From positions 1 to 7,864 of the forward strand of contig CAIKYI010000566.1 of NCBI GenBank assembly GCA_903831545.1: 7,864 bases of DNA. The letters are read 5' to 3'. Shown in pieces: positions 1 through 7,522 of the stretch. The stretch comes from an uncultured Methylobacter sp. Its GTDB lineage: Bacteria > Pseudomonadota > Gammaproteobacteria > Methylococcales > Methylomonadaceae. Under the pieces are notes generated by a model. The model was not told the origin of the DNA and made no database searches. It saw only the letters and a list, made by a program, of their open reading frames with translations. Position 1 is the first letter of the stretch. Each line of letters begins with the position of its first letter. Made by a program: the position numbers and the translations under genes.

Positions 1-108
1 CGTTTCAGTTGGATAAACGATCACGCCACCCTTGCGGATAATGTCTACGGCACGATGTATCAAACGCAGCTGCGGACTCTCCGGATGTATTTCAAAATAT
101 TGAGCCAT
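1..108 (-). CDS. yciO: YciO/YrdC/Sua5-family protein, N-terminal fragment (cut by window edge)
   Basis: Only the first 36 codons are present; the gene continues past the left edge. Translation from the ATG at 106-108 starts MAQYFEIHPESPQLRL and ends in GGVIVYPTET. The IHP..PQ.RLI start followed by a KGGVIVYPT strand is the pattern at the N-terminus of E. coli YciO, and the VIVYPT motif is shared by the YrdC/Sua5 fold. The family binds ATP and RNA; YrdC and Sua5 proteins make threonylcarbamoyl-adenylate for tRNA t6A37, while the role of the YciO branch is less settled. No clear Shine-Dalgarno lies before the ATG, but a promoter-like pair sits about 35-65 bp upstream (142-171), so the gene probably has its own short leader rather than depending on the kinase operon. 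The YciO rather than TsaC/Sua5 assignment rests on the N-terminal match only. Confidence 0.85.
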   Translation of the reverse strand, partial: MAQYFEIHPESPQLRLIHRAVDIIRKGGVIVYPTET

Positions 109-141
109 GGGGCAGTGCCAGGGAAAGTGGAATAGGGCGCA

Positions 142-171
142 ATTATACCGTACATCTAGCCAAGCTTGCAG
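142..171 (-). promoter_or_regulatory. Putative sigma-70 promoter for the yciO-like gene
   Basis: On the minus strand a perfect TATAAT (142-147) is preceded, after an 18-bp spacer, by a weak -35-like CTGCAA (166-171). Transcription would start near 135, giving a leader of roughly 25-30 nt before the ATG at 106-108. The -10 box is convincing and the -35 box is poor. Apart from this promoter, 109-206 holds nothing else I can recognise. Confidence 0.5.
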
Positions 172-206
172 TTGAAAAGGATTTCTAACTGGTCTGAGAT
201 GAAAAA

Positions 207-323
207 TCAGTTTTTGGAAAGCGTCAGAATTGTTTTGCGCATGCTCTCCAAAACATTTTCGGCTTGTTGCAAAATATCGTTATTCCAAAAATGCAGCACT
301 GTGTAACCTTGACCGCTGAGCAT
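207..323 (-). pseudogene. DUF559 endonuclease-like gene remnant (C-terminal end only)
   Basis: The minus strand encodes GQGYTVLHFWNNDILQQAEN, then about 15 more residues to a TGA at 207-209. The GY.VL.FWNN(D/E)(V/I)LQ block followed by an amphipathic helix is the hallmark C-terminal end of DUF559 proteins, small (about 110-130 residue) proteins with a Vsr/restriction-endonuclease-like fold. Homology begins only around position 315: upstream the frame runs into the inverted-repeat element at 316-403 and meets a TAG just before the ATG at 321-323. The N-terminal two thirds, including the expected catalytic core, are absent; the 20 bp left between the element and the kinase stop at 424 cannot hold them. 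The 38-residue open frame starting at that ATG is probably not a working gene. The breakpoint coincides with the repeat edge, which suggests element-associated deletion. Confidence 0.72.
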
Positions 324-403
324 AGATATCTACACAAGTAAAAATCGACGTCATTCCGACAGGGATTGCAAGGATGACGAGTTGTGCAGATCCCTATGCT
401 CAG
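316..403. repeat. 88-bp MITE-like element with imperfect terminal inverted repeats
   Basis: The ends at 316-339 and 380-403 are inverted copies of each other, matching at 20 of 24 positions. Both begin CTGAGCATAG, and an ATCT(A/G)CACAA block follows two mismatched bases. Inside lies a second stem in which CGTCAT (349-354) pairs with ATGACG (374-379), extended by a G-T and a C-G pair, around a loop containing GGGATTG. The whole can fold into a long hairpin and has no coding capacity. The inner CGTCATTCC...GGATGACG core resembles dispersed palindromic elements common in proteobacterial genomes. It starts 20 bp past the kinase stop codon and abuts the broken DUF559 fragment. No convincing target-site duplication was seen. 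It may act as a transcript 3' hairpin, but no T-run follows it on the minus strand. Confidence 0.7.
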
Positions 404-423
404 GGAGAGAGAATTTAACTACC

Positions 424-3400
424 TTACCGACACAGCCAAACCCTGATTAATGAAATAAGTCGATCTTGATCAACAGGCTTGGTTAAATAATCAGACGCAC
501 CGGCATCCAGGCATTTTTTACGGTCTTCTTTCATCGCTTTAGCCGTTAAAGCAATAATAGGCAAATTTGCAAACTCTGGTGAGGTGCGAATGCAACGGGT
601 TGCCTCGTAGCCATCCATAACCGGCATCATCATATCCATCAACACCAAATCCACATCCGGATGCTTATTAAGCATTTCCAGTGCTTTTTCACCGTTATCA
701 GCCTTAACTGGATTAAGCCCGTGACTTGCGAGGATTTTTGTCATTGCAAACATGGTTCTCATATCATCTTCAACGATCAAGACTTTTCTGGCTTTCAGAT
801 TATCGTCTGATTCATGTAAATGACGGATAACTCTTTTTTTATCTTCAGGCAATTCAGAAACCACGCGGTGCAAGAACAACGCAACTTCATCAATCAACCG
901 TTCCTGCGAGCGGACATCTTTAAGAATTATTGAATTGGCGTAATTACGCAACGCCATTTCTTCATCCATAGACAGCTCACGAACCGTATAGATGATGACT
1001 GGCGGCATGCTGATTTTTTCTTTCGCTATCACATTCAGCAATTCAAGACCTTGCATATCGGGTAGGCCAAGATCCAGAATCACCAGCGCAAAGTTGCGCT
1101 CACGCAATGCCTTTAAAGCTTTTTCACCGGTATCAACTTCTTCAACAAAAACATTGCCATTACCGACTGAACGAACCGTTTCACGACGCATAACCGGATC
1201 ATCTTCAACTACCAGAACTCGCTTCTCGGCATAAGATGAAGCTTGTTCAAGACGATTTAAAACCGCTTCAATATCCTCACGGAGAACCGGTTTTCTTAGA
1301 TGACCTATGGCACCGATTCTAAGACCATCATTGGTTGGGTCTTCCGAAGATACAATATGTACAGGAATATGCCGGGTATCGACATTTTGCTTAAGTTCGC
1401 CAAGTACCGCCCACCCATCCATACTAGGTAGGTATATATCCAGAACAATGCCATCAGGACAATGTTTTTTAGCCAAGACAAGACCTTCTTCGCCATTCAG
1501 GGCAATCAGGCACTTAAAACCACGCTCCTTAATATTACCCGCCAGAATTTTGGCGAACACATGATCGTCTTCTATAACCAACAACACTCTATCATTCTCA
1601 GTCAGATTATCCCTGTCATCATCAATAACAACCTGCTCCTGCGGTTTTTTTACAGCAATGGATTGCGGCTTATTCTGAGCTGAATAACTGGCAGGCAAAG
1701 TCGCTTGGGCTTCATTTGGTTTTCCTGCATTCTGTGAAGATCCATCCTTATTTATTACCTCAAGCGGGATGTAAATACTAAACGTTGATCCTTTGCCATG
1801 CTCGCTGACCAGCTGGATTTCCCCCCCCAACAAAGTAGCCAGTTCACGCGAGATAGACAAGCCTAAACCGGTTCCGCCAAAACGTCTTCTGTCTCCGGAG
1901 TCTGCCTGCTGAAAAGCCTCGAATATAATTTTCTGTTTTTCAACAGGAATACCAATACCCGTATCAGTTACCTTGACAACCAATGCCTTCGCAGGATCCA
2001 ACTGGCTACGCGACAAATCGGCATTCGCAGGAGCGCTTGCAAAGTCCACGGTAACAGAACCTTTTTCAGTAAACTTCAAGGCATTTCCAACCAAATTCTT
2101 GATAACTTGCCCCAAACGCTGGGCATCGGTAATAATTGAATCCGGCGTACCTTCCTCGCAATTAATATGCAAAGCCAATCCCTGGTTTTTGGCCATGTGA
2201 TCAAACTGGACATTGATAGTACGCATCAAATCCTTGATGTCAACGGTCTGCAACCTTAACTCCATTTTTCCGGACTCGATTTTGGAAAGATCCAATATTT
2301 CGTTAATAAGGTTAAGCAAGTCACTGCCACTGTCATAAATAACGCCAGCGGTCTCAACTTGATCATCCGAAAGATTGCCGGTTCTATTTTCAAGTAACGA
2401 ACGCGCCAATAACAACAAGCTGTTCAAAGGCGTACGCAATTCGTGAGACATATTGGCCAGAAATTCAGACTTATACTTACTGGCCAAGGTCAACTCTTCA
2501 GCTTGTATGGCAAGTTCACGGCGGGCAATTTCATTAGCGCCTTTCTGCTGTTCCAACAAGCCATTTTTGGACTTGAGCTCTACGTTAGTAACTTCCAGTT
2601 CTTCCTGCTGGGATTTAAGCTCCTCTTCAGAGTCTTTAACCCGCAGCATCTGGGCTTCCAATTCAGTATTGGCATTTTGCAACTCAGTCTGTTGCGCCCT
2701 TAATTCCTGCTGCGATAACTCTACCACTTTAGCTTGCGCTTCAAGCTCCTCATTACTGGCCAGCAATTCCTCCTGCTGGAGTTTCATTCGTGCCTGAGCA
2801 TCTGTAATCTCGAAAGCAATAGCTACAATTTCGACCACCTGCTCCAGATACTGCATTTCTTTTTTACTTAACAGCCCAAGCGTGCCTATTTCCAAAACAC
2901 CCCGAATTGAACCTTCATAAAGAATGGGCGCTACGCAAATGTTTCGGGGCACAGTCTCGCCCAACCCGGATACAACTCGAATGTAATCATCAGGCACATT
3001 CTCCAGCAAGATCACTTTACGTTCCAACGCCGCCTGCCCCACTATGCCTTCACCTAACTTATACTTGCAGGACAAATTTTTTCGACGGGTGTAGGCATAA
3101 GTTGCCAGCAAGCTTAATTCAAGGTCATTATCAGAACCATTTGCCAGGTATAAAGCACCCACCTTGGCACCCAGATATGTAGCAATTTCGGTAATTGTTT
3201 TTGAAGCCAAAATAGCAACATCATCCTGGCCCATTAACACTTGATTAATTCGGGCAATACCTGATTTCATCCAATCCTGCGATGTACTCTCATCACGGCC
3301 AGACCTGAGAGCATGCTGCATTCTCTCAACCGAACCGGCTAATTGGCCAATTTCATCCGAGCCTTGAATGTCGACTTCCATATCCAATTCGCCTACCGAG

Positions 3401-4071
3401 ATTCGCTCGGTAATAGCCATCATCCTGGTAATTTTACGAATCAGCAGCCTTATATAGATCAATATAAAGATTGCCAGTAACACCTTTGTAACCAGAATGG
3501 CTATCAAAACCATACGGTTTGATTCATAGCGCCCTAGATTATCCATATATTCCTGCTGGGTGACATCAATCTGTATCTGCAACAATTTATCGATATCTTC
3601 TTCAACAGGAGTAAATAAGGGGCGGATCGCCGTTTTAACCAAGCTGTCTACCGCTTCCGTATTACCGGACAGCAGATTTTCCATAGCAGGAACCAAACCC
3701 TGCTGAGTCAGTTGCTGCAATTCTTTTTCAAATTTATTCGACAGTCCCAACTCTTCACTGGTAAATTTGGTTGCCCTGTATTCACCCCATAGCTTGTCCA
3801 TATCAAGAAGATTGAGTTTGATAAGTGCAACATTTTTGGGTATCTCATCCCTGAACGCCAGAGAATTGGAGACTGCCAGGCGATTTGCCATTATTCTTAC
3901 CTTAATTTCACTTAACTGCCTTAGGCCAACGGTACGATCCATATAAATGGTGCGCAAACTTTCGTTGGATTGCGCCATACCGTTTAAGCCATACAAGCCC
4001 ATGACAATGGCCAGAGTTGCCATAAGACCAACAACCAGAAACAGACCTTTAATATTCAGGTTATTCAACAT
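424..4071 (-). CDS. Membrane hybrid histidine kinase: sensor-HAMP-GAF-coiled coil-HisKA-HATPase-REC-REC-REC
   Basis: A 1215-residue inner-membrane sensor kinase. TM1 is about 11-29 and TM2 about 188-210; between them lies a ~158-residue, largely helical periplasmic region like the four-helix sensors of chemoreceptors. HAMP (about 207-258, DEIGQL at 239-244) and GAF (about 275-422) follow. Residues 431-530 form a Glu/Gln-rich coiled coil. HisKA carries the phospho-acceptor H543 (MSHELRTPLN). HATPase has the N box (N663), DTGIGI (703-708) and FGGTGLGL (731-738). Three receivers follow: REC1 acidic pocket 834-836, D878, K927; REC2 956-958, D1000, K1051; REC3 1101-1103, D1146, K1198. All three acceptor aspartates are present. 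REC2 has Lys-Asp where most receivers have Lys-Pro. The ATG at 4069-4071 follows a G-rich GGGGGT seven bases upstream, a weak ribosome site. It lies 57 bp after the HD-GYP gene with no promoter or terminator visible, so co-transcription is likely. The ligand is unknown. Confidence 0.95.
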   Translation of the reverse strand: MLNNLNIKGLFLVVGLMATLAIVMGLYGLNGMAQSNESLRTIYMDRTVGLRQLSEIKVRIMANRLAVSNSLAFRDEIPKNVALIKLNLLDMDKLWGEYRATKFTSEELGLSNKFEKELQQLTQQGLVPAMENLLSGNTEAVDSLVKTAIRPLFTPVEEDIDKLLQIQIDVTQQEYMDNLGRYESNRMVLIAILVTKVLLAIFILIYIRLLIRKITRMMAITERISVGELDMEVDIQGSDEIGQLAGSVERMQHALRSGRDESTSQDWMKSGIARINQVLMGQDDVAILASKTITEIATYLGAKVGALYLANGSDNDLELSLLATYAYTRRKNLSCKYKLGEGIVGQAALERKVILLENVPDDYIRVVSGLGETVPRNICVAPILYEGSIRGVLEIGTLGLLSKKEMQYLEQVVEIVAIAFEITDAQARMKLQQEELLASNEELEAQAKVVELSQQELRAQQTELQNANTELEAQMLRVKDSEEELKSQQEELEVTNVELKSKNGLLEQQKGANEIARRELAIQAEELTLASKYKSEFLANMSHELRTPLNSLLLLARSLLENRTGNLSDDQVETAGVIYDSGSDLLNLINEILDLSKIESGKMELRLQTVDIKDLMRTINVQFDHMAKNQGLALHINCEEGTPDSIITDAQRLGQVIKNLVGNALKFTEKGSVTVDFASAPANADLSRSQLDPAKALVVKVTDTGIGIPVEKQKIIFEAFQQADSGDRRRFGGTGLGLSISRELATLLGGEIQLVSEHGKGSTFSIYIPLEVINKDGSSQNAGKPNEAQATLPASYSAQNKPQSIAVKKPQEQVVIDDDRDNLTENDRVLLVIEDDHVFAKILAGNIKERGFKCLIALNGEEGLVLAKKHCPDGIVLDIYLPSMDGWAVLGELKQNVDTRHIPVHIVSSEDPTNDGLRIGAIGHLRKPVLREDIEAVLNRLEQASSYAEKRVLVVEDDPVMRRETVRSVGNGNVFVEEVDTGEKALKALRERNFALVILDLGLPDMQGLELLNVIAKEKISMPPVIIYTVRELSMDEEMALRNYANSIILKDVRSQERLIDEVALFLHRVVSELPEDKKRVIRHLHESDDNLKARKVLIVEDDMRTMFAMTKILASHGLNPVKADNGEKALEMLNKHPDVDLVLMDMMMPVMDGYEATRCIRTSPEFANLPIIALTAKAMKEDRKKCLDAGASDYLTKPVDQDRLISLIRVWLCR
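1821..1828 (-). repeat. G8 homopolymer inside the kinase ATP-binding domain
   Basis: Eight C on the plus strand read as TTG GGG GGG GAA on the coding strand (Leu748-Gly-Gly-Glu751), just after the GTGLGL box of the membrane kinase. A one-base slip would shift the frame before the end of the HATPase domain and remove all three receivers. The glycine pair is typical of the family; only the codon choice creates the tract. Confidence 0.6.
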
Positions 4072-4128
4072 GGTAATACCCCCAGTGGGATTTTTATTTT
4101 CATCATTAATGTTTTTGACTTAGCTAAT

Positions 4129-5247
4129 TTAGCTTGCCATTCTCAACTGCTCTTCCGGCTCCAGTTTCAAGGAATGCCATACCTGGTCAAACTCCGCATG
4201 AATAGTCTCAAAAAGACCGATCAATTCAGGATCAAAATGCTGGCCGCGACCATCAATTATTATCTCAACAGCCTGCTCATGACTAAAAGGGGTTTTGTAT
4301 GGTCGTTTGGCTCGCAAGGCATCATAGACATCGGCAATCGCTACAATCCGCGCGCACAAAGGAATTTGTTCGCCCTGTAAACTATCCGGATAGCCACTGC
4401 CATTCCATTTTTCATGATGCCATCTCGCAATATCGGTACCCATACGAATCATTTGATTATTTGGGTAACTTTCCAAAACCGCATTAAGCGTATCAAAACC
4501 GATAACGGGGTGCCCTTTCATGATTTCGAATTCTTCAATTGTCAGTTTTCCCGGCTTCTGTAAAATAGCGTCCGCTATACCCACTTTGCCAATATCATGT
4601 AAAGCGGAGGCATGAAAAATCATGTCCACATAATGATCATCAACCCCCGATTTTCTGGAGGCCAGGTTTTGTGCCGCTTTTGCCATCAATTGACTAAAAG
4701 AACCGACTCTATCGATGTGCAAACCGGTATCGTCGTCTCGAGACTCCGCCAATTTAGCCAGCGCAACTATCGTTGACATTTGCGCCGTAAATATCTCCTG
4801 TTCCTGATAGGTAACGGTATGTATCAAAGACAAATTTCGCAGCTCCAGCTCATGCCGTAAGCTATGCAGTTCCAAATGCGTTGAAACCCGCGCCAAGAGC
4901 TCTTCCAGAATAAAAGGTTTGGTTGCGTAATCAACGCCGCCGTGATCAAACGCCATTACTTTTGCACGGGTATCTTGCAGGGCGCTTAAAAAGATAACAG
5001 GAACGTCCTTTAGTTGCTCATTCGCCTTTAAAATCTCACAGACTTGATAGCCATTCATGTCCGGCATATCAATATCCAATATTATTAAGTCAGGCGTCTC
5101 TGCTGTTGCCATTGCTATCGCCAACTCGCCATTTGGTGCGACCCTGACTACGTAGCTTTCCGACATCAATGCTATCGCCAATAAGCGAAGGTTTTCAGGA
5201 GTATCATCAACAATTAATATATTGTCTCTAGTTCTGGTGTTTTTCAT
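4129..5247 (-). CDS. Response regulator with HD-GYP cyclic-di-GMP phosphodiesterase output (RpfG-like)
   Basis: A 372-residue cytoplasmic protein. The N-terminal receiver (about 8-125) has acidic residues D14/D15, phospho-acceptor D58 (ILDIDMPDMNGY), S88 and K110-P111. A helical linker (about 128-165) leads to an HD-GYP domain (about 166-350). Its metal and catalytic signature is complete: E168 and H177 in AESRDDDTGLH, H217-D218 with K221 (HDIGKVGI), H246, H277-H278, the G283-S-G-Y-P287 loop, D306 and GRGQHFDP. HD-GYP proteins with this set hydrolyse cyclic di-GMP to pGpG or GMP, so this is the probable output of the cluster, switched by phosphorylation of D58. The ATG at 5245-5247 lies inside the end of the preceding kinase gene (20-bp overlap) and is preceded by AGGA seven bases upstream, which supports this start and translational coupling. 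The short tail after residue 350 has no recognised motif. Confidence 0.95.
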   Translation of the reverse strand: MKNTRTRDNILIVDDTPENLRLLAIALMSESYVVRVAPNGELAIAMATAETPDLIILDIDMPDMNGYQVCEILKANEQLKDVPVIFLSALQDTRAKVMAFDHGGVDYATKPFILEELLARVSTHLELHSLRHELELRNLSLIHTVTYQEQEIFTAQMSTIVALAKLAESRDDDTGLHIDRVGSFSQLMAKAAQNLASRKSGVDDHYVDMIFHASALHDIGKVGIADAILQKPGKLTIEEFEIMKGHPVIGFDTLNAVLESYPNNQMIRMGTDIARWHHEKWNGSGYPDSLQGEQIPLCARIVAIADVYDALRAKRPYKTPFSHEQAVEIIIDGRGQHFDPELIGLFETIHAEFDQVWHSLKLEPEEQLRMAS

Positions 5248-7441
5248 AAGATTGTCCTGAATTGTCTAAAAGTTTTAGTAAAGAGTTGTAGTCAAATTTT
5301 TCCGCCATAACCCGCAGCCTTTGACCAATCCAACGATCATGCGTTTCAGTCTGTTCAATCCAATCTTTAATATTATCGACATAGCCACTCCGAACAGCTT
5401 TTTGAAGACCAATTCGAAGCGTCAACGGTAAGGTTTCAATCGACTTGACATCCAGACGTCGATTATCCTCATGTTCCATCTTGATATTTTCATCGCCGGC
5501 ATAAACATACTTCAGCTTAATCAACTGCCCAATCTCTTCGAACAGTGTTTGTTCACGTACCGGTTTGCACAAGAATTGATTAATGCCTGCTTCAACGGCC
5601 AAGGCGCGATTTTGCGTCGACGGCGATGCAGTAACCATTAAAATGGGAACCTGATTACCATGATCCAGGACGCGAATACGTTTAGCCAATTCAATTCCGT
5701 CCATGCCGTCCATTTTAAGATCCATTATCACTAATGAAATGTCTTGTTCCTGAAACGCAGCTAATGCACCCTTGCCACAAGTTGCCAATCGGACACCAAA
5801 ACCGACAGACGCAAGAATTGTCCCCATCATATTTAAATTATCGATGTCATCATCCACAATCAAAATGTGCGGCGCTTCAACGTCAGGATCAAGATGCGCG
5901 ACCTTGGTGTTAGCTTTTCGCCTACTCTGAAACTGCGTTAACTGGCCGGTAAACTCAAATCTAAAAGTGCTGCCTTTGCCCACTTCACTGCTGACACTAA
6001 TATTGCCATCCATCATCTGCGCAAACTCTATACTCACGGCAAGGCCGAGACCCGCCCCTATATTCCTGGCTCCGGCTTCGGCCTGTTCAAAAGCGCCAAA
6101 AATATTGTCCAGCTTATCGGTTTCAATACCACAACCGGTATCTTCAACCTCAACATAAACAGTAACGTTATTGGCAATGCATTGGCATAATCCGGCACGT
6201 ATTTCTATTTTTCCATGATCGGTAAATTTCAATGCATTACCCAGCAGGTTAATCAGTACCTGACGCACTTTATTGGCATCAATCACCAACCAATCAGGGA
6301 GTTCTTTTGAATACTCAACATTCAAAATCAAGCCTTTTTTTCTGGCACACAACAAAAACATTCTTTCTATATCATTCAATAAATTAAAAAAGCTTGTTTT
6401 TGAAGGTGCCAATACCATTCTACCGGCCTCAATTTTAGCCATATCCAGGACCGAATCGATCAACATCAAAAGATGTTCGCCACTGCGATCTATGATTTCA
6501 AGATAATCTATCTGCTGAGCCGTTAAACTGCCTTCTCTTCTTAATAATTGGGCATAGCCCAAAACCGCATTCATTGGAGTACGAATTTCATGGCTCATGC
6601 TGGCCAGAAATTTGCTTTTCGCCATGCTATCCGCTTCAGCACGAACCAGCTTAAGACGTGCTTCATCAGCCAGTTTCATGTGAGTTATATCGCGTGATAT
6701 TTGAACGCACTCGGTGATACCCGAGTCACGGACAATTGGAGCGAGCCTGTGGCTATAACAGATAGCTTCCGAATTCCACGGAAGTTTCATCTCGGATTCG
6801 AACTCCGCAATTTCACCTTTGTCAAATACGAGTTCCAGTGCATTTTTTAACAAAAGGCAATCGGCTTGAGTAAAAAATTCAAAGACAGATCCACCAATAA
6901 AATTAAAGGTGTTTTTGGAATGATTTATAAAATTTATACACCCGTTACGATCATGATTTAAAATACAGTCAGGGGTGTTTTCAACAAGCAAACGTAATTT
7001 ATTGGCCTCTTCCAATAACGCGCTGGTTCCGGCTTCAACTTTATGTTCAAGACCAATGCGATAACGGGCCAACTCAAGAAAAACACTAACTTTACCAAGA
7101 AATACTTTGGGGTCGAACGGTTTGACAATATAGTCAACTGCCCCGCGTTCATAGCCTTGAAAGGAGTGATATTCATCTGCGTAAGCAGCCGTCAAAAAAA
7201 TGATCGGCATCCGCGAAGTACTTGGATCGCCTAACAATAAATCTGCCAACTCATAGCCATTCATATCAGGCATCTGCACATCAAGAATCGCTAAAGCAAA
7301 ATCATAATTAAGAGTATGGGCTAGCGCTTCTTCACCACTGGTGGCTTTAATGATGGATACCTCCAATTTGCTAAGCACTTTTTCAAGAGCAAACAGATTT
7401 TTTGGCACATCATCAACAATGAGAATATAAACTTCTGGCAC
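5228..7441 (-). CDS. Soluble hybrid histidine kinase REC-PAS-HisKA-HATPase-REC
   Basis: A 737-residue protein without membrane segments. The N-terminal receiver (about 4-122) has D10/D11, acceptor D54 (ILDVQMPDMNGY), T84 and K107-P108. A short coiled stretch leads into a PAS domain (about 147-258, ending ISRDITHMK). HisKA has H284 (SMSHEIRTPMN); HATPase has N402, DTGCGI (434-439) and a G box reading GAGLGL (462-467). A second receiver (about 524-640) has D530-D532, acceptor D574 (IMDLKMDGMDG), T604 and K626-P627. The last ~70 residues (LPLTLR...FDYNSLLKLL) resemble a helical tail found on other hybrid kinases; it has no HPt-type histidine motif. The start codon is GTG at 7439-7441, supported by AGGAG six bases upstream. 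The N-terminal receiver means the kinase can itself receive phosphate from another kinase, plausibly a cluster partner. Its stop overlaps the HD-GYP regulator gene, which suggests the two proteins work together. Confidence 0.94.
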   Translation of the reverse strand: MPEVYILIVDDVPKNLFALEKVLSKLEVSIIKATSGEEALAHTLNYDFALAILDVQMPDMNGYELADLLLGDPSTSRMPIIFLTAAYADEYHSFQGYERGAVDYIVKPFDPKVFLGKVSVFLELARYRIGLEHKVEAGTSALLEEANKLRLLVENTPDCILNHDRNGCINFINHSKNTFNFIGGSVFEFFTQADCLLLKNALELVFDKGEIAEFESEMKLPWNSEAICYSHRLAPIVRDSGITECVQISRDITHMKLADEARLKLVRAEADSMAKSKFLASMSHEIRTPMNAVLGYAQLLRREGSLTAQQIDYLEIIDRSGEHLLMLIDSVLDMAKIEAGRMVLAPSKTSFFNLLNDIERMFLLCARKKGLILNVEYSKELPDWLVIDANKVRQVLINLLGNALKFTDHGKIEIRAGLCQCIANNVTVYVEVEDTGCGIETDKLDNIFGAFEQAEAGARNIGAGLGLAVSIEFAQMMDGNISVSSEVGKGSTFRFEFTGQLTQFQSRRKANTKVAHLDPDVEAPHILIVDDDIDNLNMMGTILASVGFGVRLATCGKGALAAFQEQDISLVIMDLKMDGMDGIELAKRIRVLDHGNQVPILMVTASPSTQNRALAVEAGINQFLCKPVREQTLFEEIGQLIKLKYVYAGDENIKMEHEDNRRLDVKSIETLPLTLRIGLQKAVRSGYVDNIKDWIEQTETHDRWIGQRLRVMAEKFDYNSLLKLLDNSGQSYEKHQN

Positions 7442-7447
7442 CTTAAT

Positions 7448-7452
7448 CTCCT
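7448..7452 (-). promoter_or_regulatory. Strong ribosome binding site fixing a GTG start
   Basis: The minus strand reads TTTAGGAGATTAAG and then GTG. AGGAG is six bases before the GTG at 7439-7441, which sets the kinase start at the residue before PEVYILIVDD, where a receiver domain should begin. The rest of the 81-bp gap to cheR (7442-7522) is AT-rich and shows no promoter or terminator that I would defend. Confidence 0.8.
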
Positions 7453-7522
7453 AAACCAAAGTTAATGCAGTACTTACCTGGTAATAAAAACAGCAATACA
7501 TCAGTCATTAAACTTTTATAAA

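Noticed and set aside
316..403. Rho-independent terminator for the kinase operon
   Set aside because: The hairpin is long enough, but on the minus strand it is followed by CGGTCAAGG rather than a T-run. It is better described as an inverted-repeat element.
2443..2797. Plus-strand open frames opposite the coiled coil of the membrane kinase (and others at 992-1234, 1307-1683, 1973-2200, 2907-3182, 4174-4487, 5967-6158, 6273-6506 and 7043-7234)
   Set aside because: They lie entirely opposite well-supported coding sequence, show low-complexity Ser/Cys-rich or unstructured translations, and have no recognisable domain.
4123..4133. Palindrome GCTAATTTAGC at the end of the HD-GYP gene as an operator or terminator
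   Set aside because: It is short and AT-rich, overlaps the stop codon and has no T-run or partner site; likely chance.
5228..5460. HPt phosphotransfer domain at the C-terminus of the soluble kinase
   Set aside because: No HPt-type histidine motif is present in the helical tail.
7442..7522. Separate promoter for the soluble kinase (TATAAA-like sequence next to the cheR stop)
   Set aside because: The region is AT-rich so such matches are expected, and no acceptable -35 box lies 16-18 bp upstream.
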